Assembly (NCBI GenBank): GCA_025060505.1
Contig: JANXBU010000002.1
Location: 1-64,000 of the forward strand
Direction of reading: 5' to 3'
Origin: Candidatus Calescibacterium sp.
GTDB lineage: Bacteria > Calescibacteriota > Calescibacteriia > Calescibacteriales > Calescibacteriaceae
DNA length: 64,000 nucleotides
Position 1 is the first letter of the stretch, and the number at the start of each line of letters is the position of its first letter. The notes below the pieces were generated by a model. That model did no database searches. It was not told the origin of the DNA and was given only the letters and a program-made list of their open reading frames with translations. Of the stretch, positions 62,994-64,000 are shown piece after piece. The position numbers and the translations under genes are program-made.

Positions 62994-63746
62994 ATGATAT
63001 ACTTGAAAAATATTAACAATTCTTCAAGTATGCGCAACAGAGCGAAACTTCTTTTAAATCTAAAAACTACTTTCATACTGCTTTTACTATATAGCTGTAC
63101 AAAACCAAACTATCTCCCACCACCGGCTCAGAACTACTACACAGATAAAATTAGAATAAATCCGGGTATTAGTCTCTCTGGATTATATCTTAACTCATCA
63201 ATAGACATATATGAAGGAATCCTTATAATACCAAATATTAATCTTCTTGGTTTTGACATGATAAGAGTTGGTTCTGGTCTTGGGAAAAAATTTTCCTTAA
63301 TAGAAGAGAAAATACTTTCATTTAACATTATCCCATCAATTTTTGCAAGCTTAATAAATTATGAAGGAGAAGAGAACATTGACTCACCTCATCTGAGAGG
63401 GATTGAATTATTTCCCGATATACAACTTTCATTTCATACAATATTTCTTGAAATACTTTTGGGATTCAGAGGTATTCTGATTCCATATGCTAAAATAAAT
63501 TGGATTGATACAAACACAAATCAAAGTACTGAAGAAACATACTCAAATCCATTTCAGATTTTTATACCATCGGTGTACGGAGGCTTATCTCTTGGTTTCA
63601 AGAGAGTTTACCTGAACGGAGGAATTGCTCTATTATTATTAGGAGAAGACATATTGAATCGTAAACAGAACCAAAATGTAGAACTAATAGATCGAATAGA
63701 TATCCCCAGAGGGACAATAAATCTTGGATTAAGTATATTTTTCTGA
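62994..63746 (+). CDS. Lipoprotein of unknown function, possibly beta-barrel
   Basis: A 250-residue protein not otherwise recognised. A signal with lipobox LYSC is best read from the ATG twelve codons in (MRNRAKLLL). The mature part has alternating hydrophobic strands and a final IDIPRGTINLGLSIFF ending in Phe, typical of outer-membrane beta-barrels, though a lipidated barrel is unusual. The role is unknown. Confidence 0.55.
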   Translation: MIYLKNINNSSSMRNRAKLLLNLKTTFILLLLYSCTKPNYLPPPAQNYYTDKIRINPGISLSGLYLNSSIDIYEGILIIPNINLLGFDMIRVGSGLGKKFSLIEEKILSFNIIPSIFASLINYEGEENIDSPHLRGIELFPDIQLSFHTIFLEILLGFRGILIPYAKINWIDTNTNQSTEETYSNPFQIFIPSVYGGLSLGFKRVYLNGGIALLLLGEDILNRKQNQNVELIDRIDIPRGTINLGLSIFF

Positions 63747-63771
63747 AATATCCGTGGTCAAAAATACCGGA

Positions 63772-64000
63772 TTATCTTTTTTTCTCCGCTGTTATCTCTT
63801 TTCTTGATTCAAGGGCTTTTTTCAGTGTTGCCGTATCAATGTACTCCACCTCAGCTCCGAATGGAATACCGTAAGCTGGTCTGGTGACCTTTACATTAAA
63901 TTTTTCAAGTAGTTTTTTGATATACATGGCAGTTGCTTCACCCTCAACTGTTGTGTCTGTAAGTATGAGAACCTCCGAGATATTTTCAAGAGCAACCCTT
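63772..64000 (-). CDS. recR: Recombination protein RecR, C-terminal part
   Basis: The minus strand reads RVALENISEVLILTDTTVEGE, ATAMYIKKLLEKFNVKVTR, then AYGIPFGAEVEYIDTATL and a stop at 63772. TVEGEATAMYI and IPFGAEVEYID are the TOPRIM/C-terminal motifs of RecR, which with RecO loads RecA at gaps. The N-terminal zinc finger and helix-hairpin-helix lie beyond the window. Confidence 0.9.
   Translation of the reverse strand, partial: RVALENISEVLILTDTTVEGEATAMYIKKLLEKFNVKVTRPAYGIPFGAEVEYIDTATLKKALESRKEITAEKKR

Noticed and set aside
1-64000. CRISPR arrays, insertion sequences, prophage, integrase or rRNA genes
   Set aside because: No array of regular repeats, transposase, integrase, phage structural gene or rRNA was found anywhere in the window.

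Overview
This is an AT-rich, densely packed bacterial chromosome segment in which both strands carry genes and most intergenic gaps are under 200 bp. It looks like ordinary chromosome rather than a mobile island: there is no transposase, integrase, phage gene or CRISPR array. The host appears to be a flagellated Gram-negative (diderm) bacterium. It has a flagellin start, a chemoreceptor, CheY, BamD, LspA, an MlaE-type permease, an ExbD/AgmX-type energy transducer, GT9 and WbaP glycosyltransferases, and many lipoproteins. Heavy use of AGA and ATA codons, NrdJ-like and archaeal-type ApgM enzymes, and divergent versions of universal genes suggest a deep-branching, possibly thermophilic and uncultured lineage. 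I cannot place it in a phylum from this window.

Layout. 0-10 kb is mostly minus strand: flagellin start, trxA behind tRNA-Pro, a chemoreceptor encoded directly behind a periplasmic solute-binding protein, an RND-type adaptor behind tRNA-Thr, a frameshifted methyltransferase, a peptide-type permease and a succinate-dehydrogenase-like anchor. 10-25 kb holds a Tat-type GMC oxidoreductase, ispF and ispH, a second peptide-type permease, the large subunit of methylmalonyl-CoA mutase, a solitary nuoB, several glycosyltransferases, an AgmX-like TonB protein, TetR, mlaE and trmB. 25-36 kb has a large exported GH94/GH36-like lipoprotein, peroxiredoxin, a free-standing NrdJ C-terminal module, an acyl-CoA dehydrogenase, rpmH, rsmA, cheY, and tRNA-Leu with bamD. 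36-50 kb has a double-HAD fusion, a lectin-like lipoprotein, apgM, secG-smpB, gmd, an M6 protease with a sorting-type tail, pyrR, exbD, mtaB and an Rpn-type nuclease. 50-64 kb has a TRAP binding protein, the panBCD operon behind a compact hairpin, miaA, lspA, wbaP, purH, a second family 5 binding protein and the end of recR.

Themes. (1) Pathway parts are scattered: two DppB-type permeases and two family 5 binding proteins without ATPases, nuoB without other nuo genes, an Sdh-type anchor without SdhAB, and exbD 25 kb from its likely partner. (2) Surface glycan genes (gmd, a GT11 fucosyltransferase, a ManC-like cupin, wbaP, GT2/GT4/GT9, a UbiA/DPPR-synthase-like protein) recur throughout and suggest a fucose-containing surface polysaccharide. 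(3) Translation starts appear to fall into two classes. A minority of genes have a strong AGGAGG-type Shine-Dalgarno, while many others show a -10-like hexamer 6-8 nt before ATG. All three tRNA genes sit 3-9 nt before a start codon with no Shine-Dalgarno, so tRNA 3' processing would release nearly leaderless mRNAs. I consider this the most interesting signal in the window.
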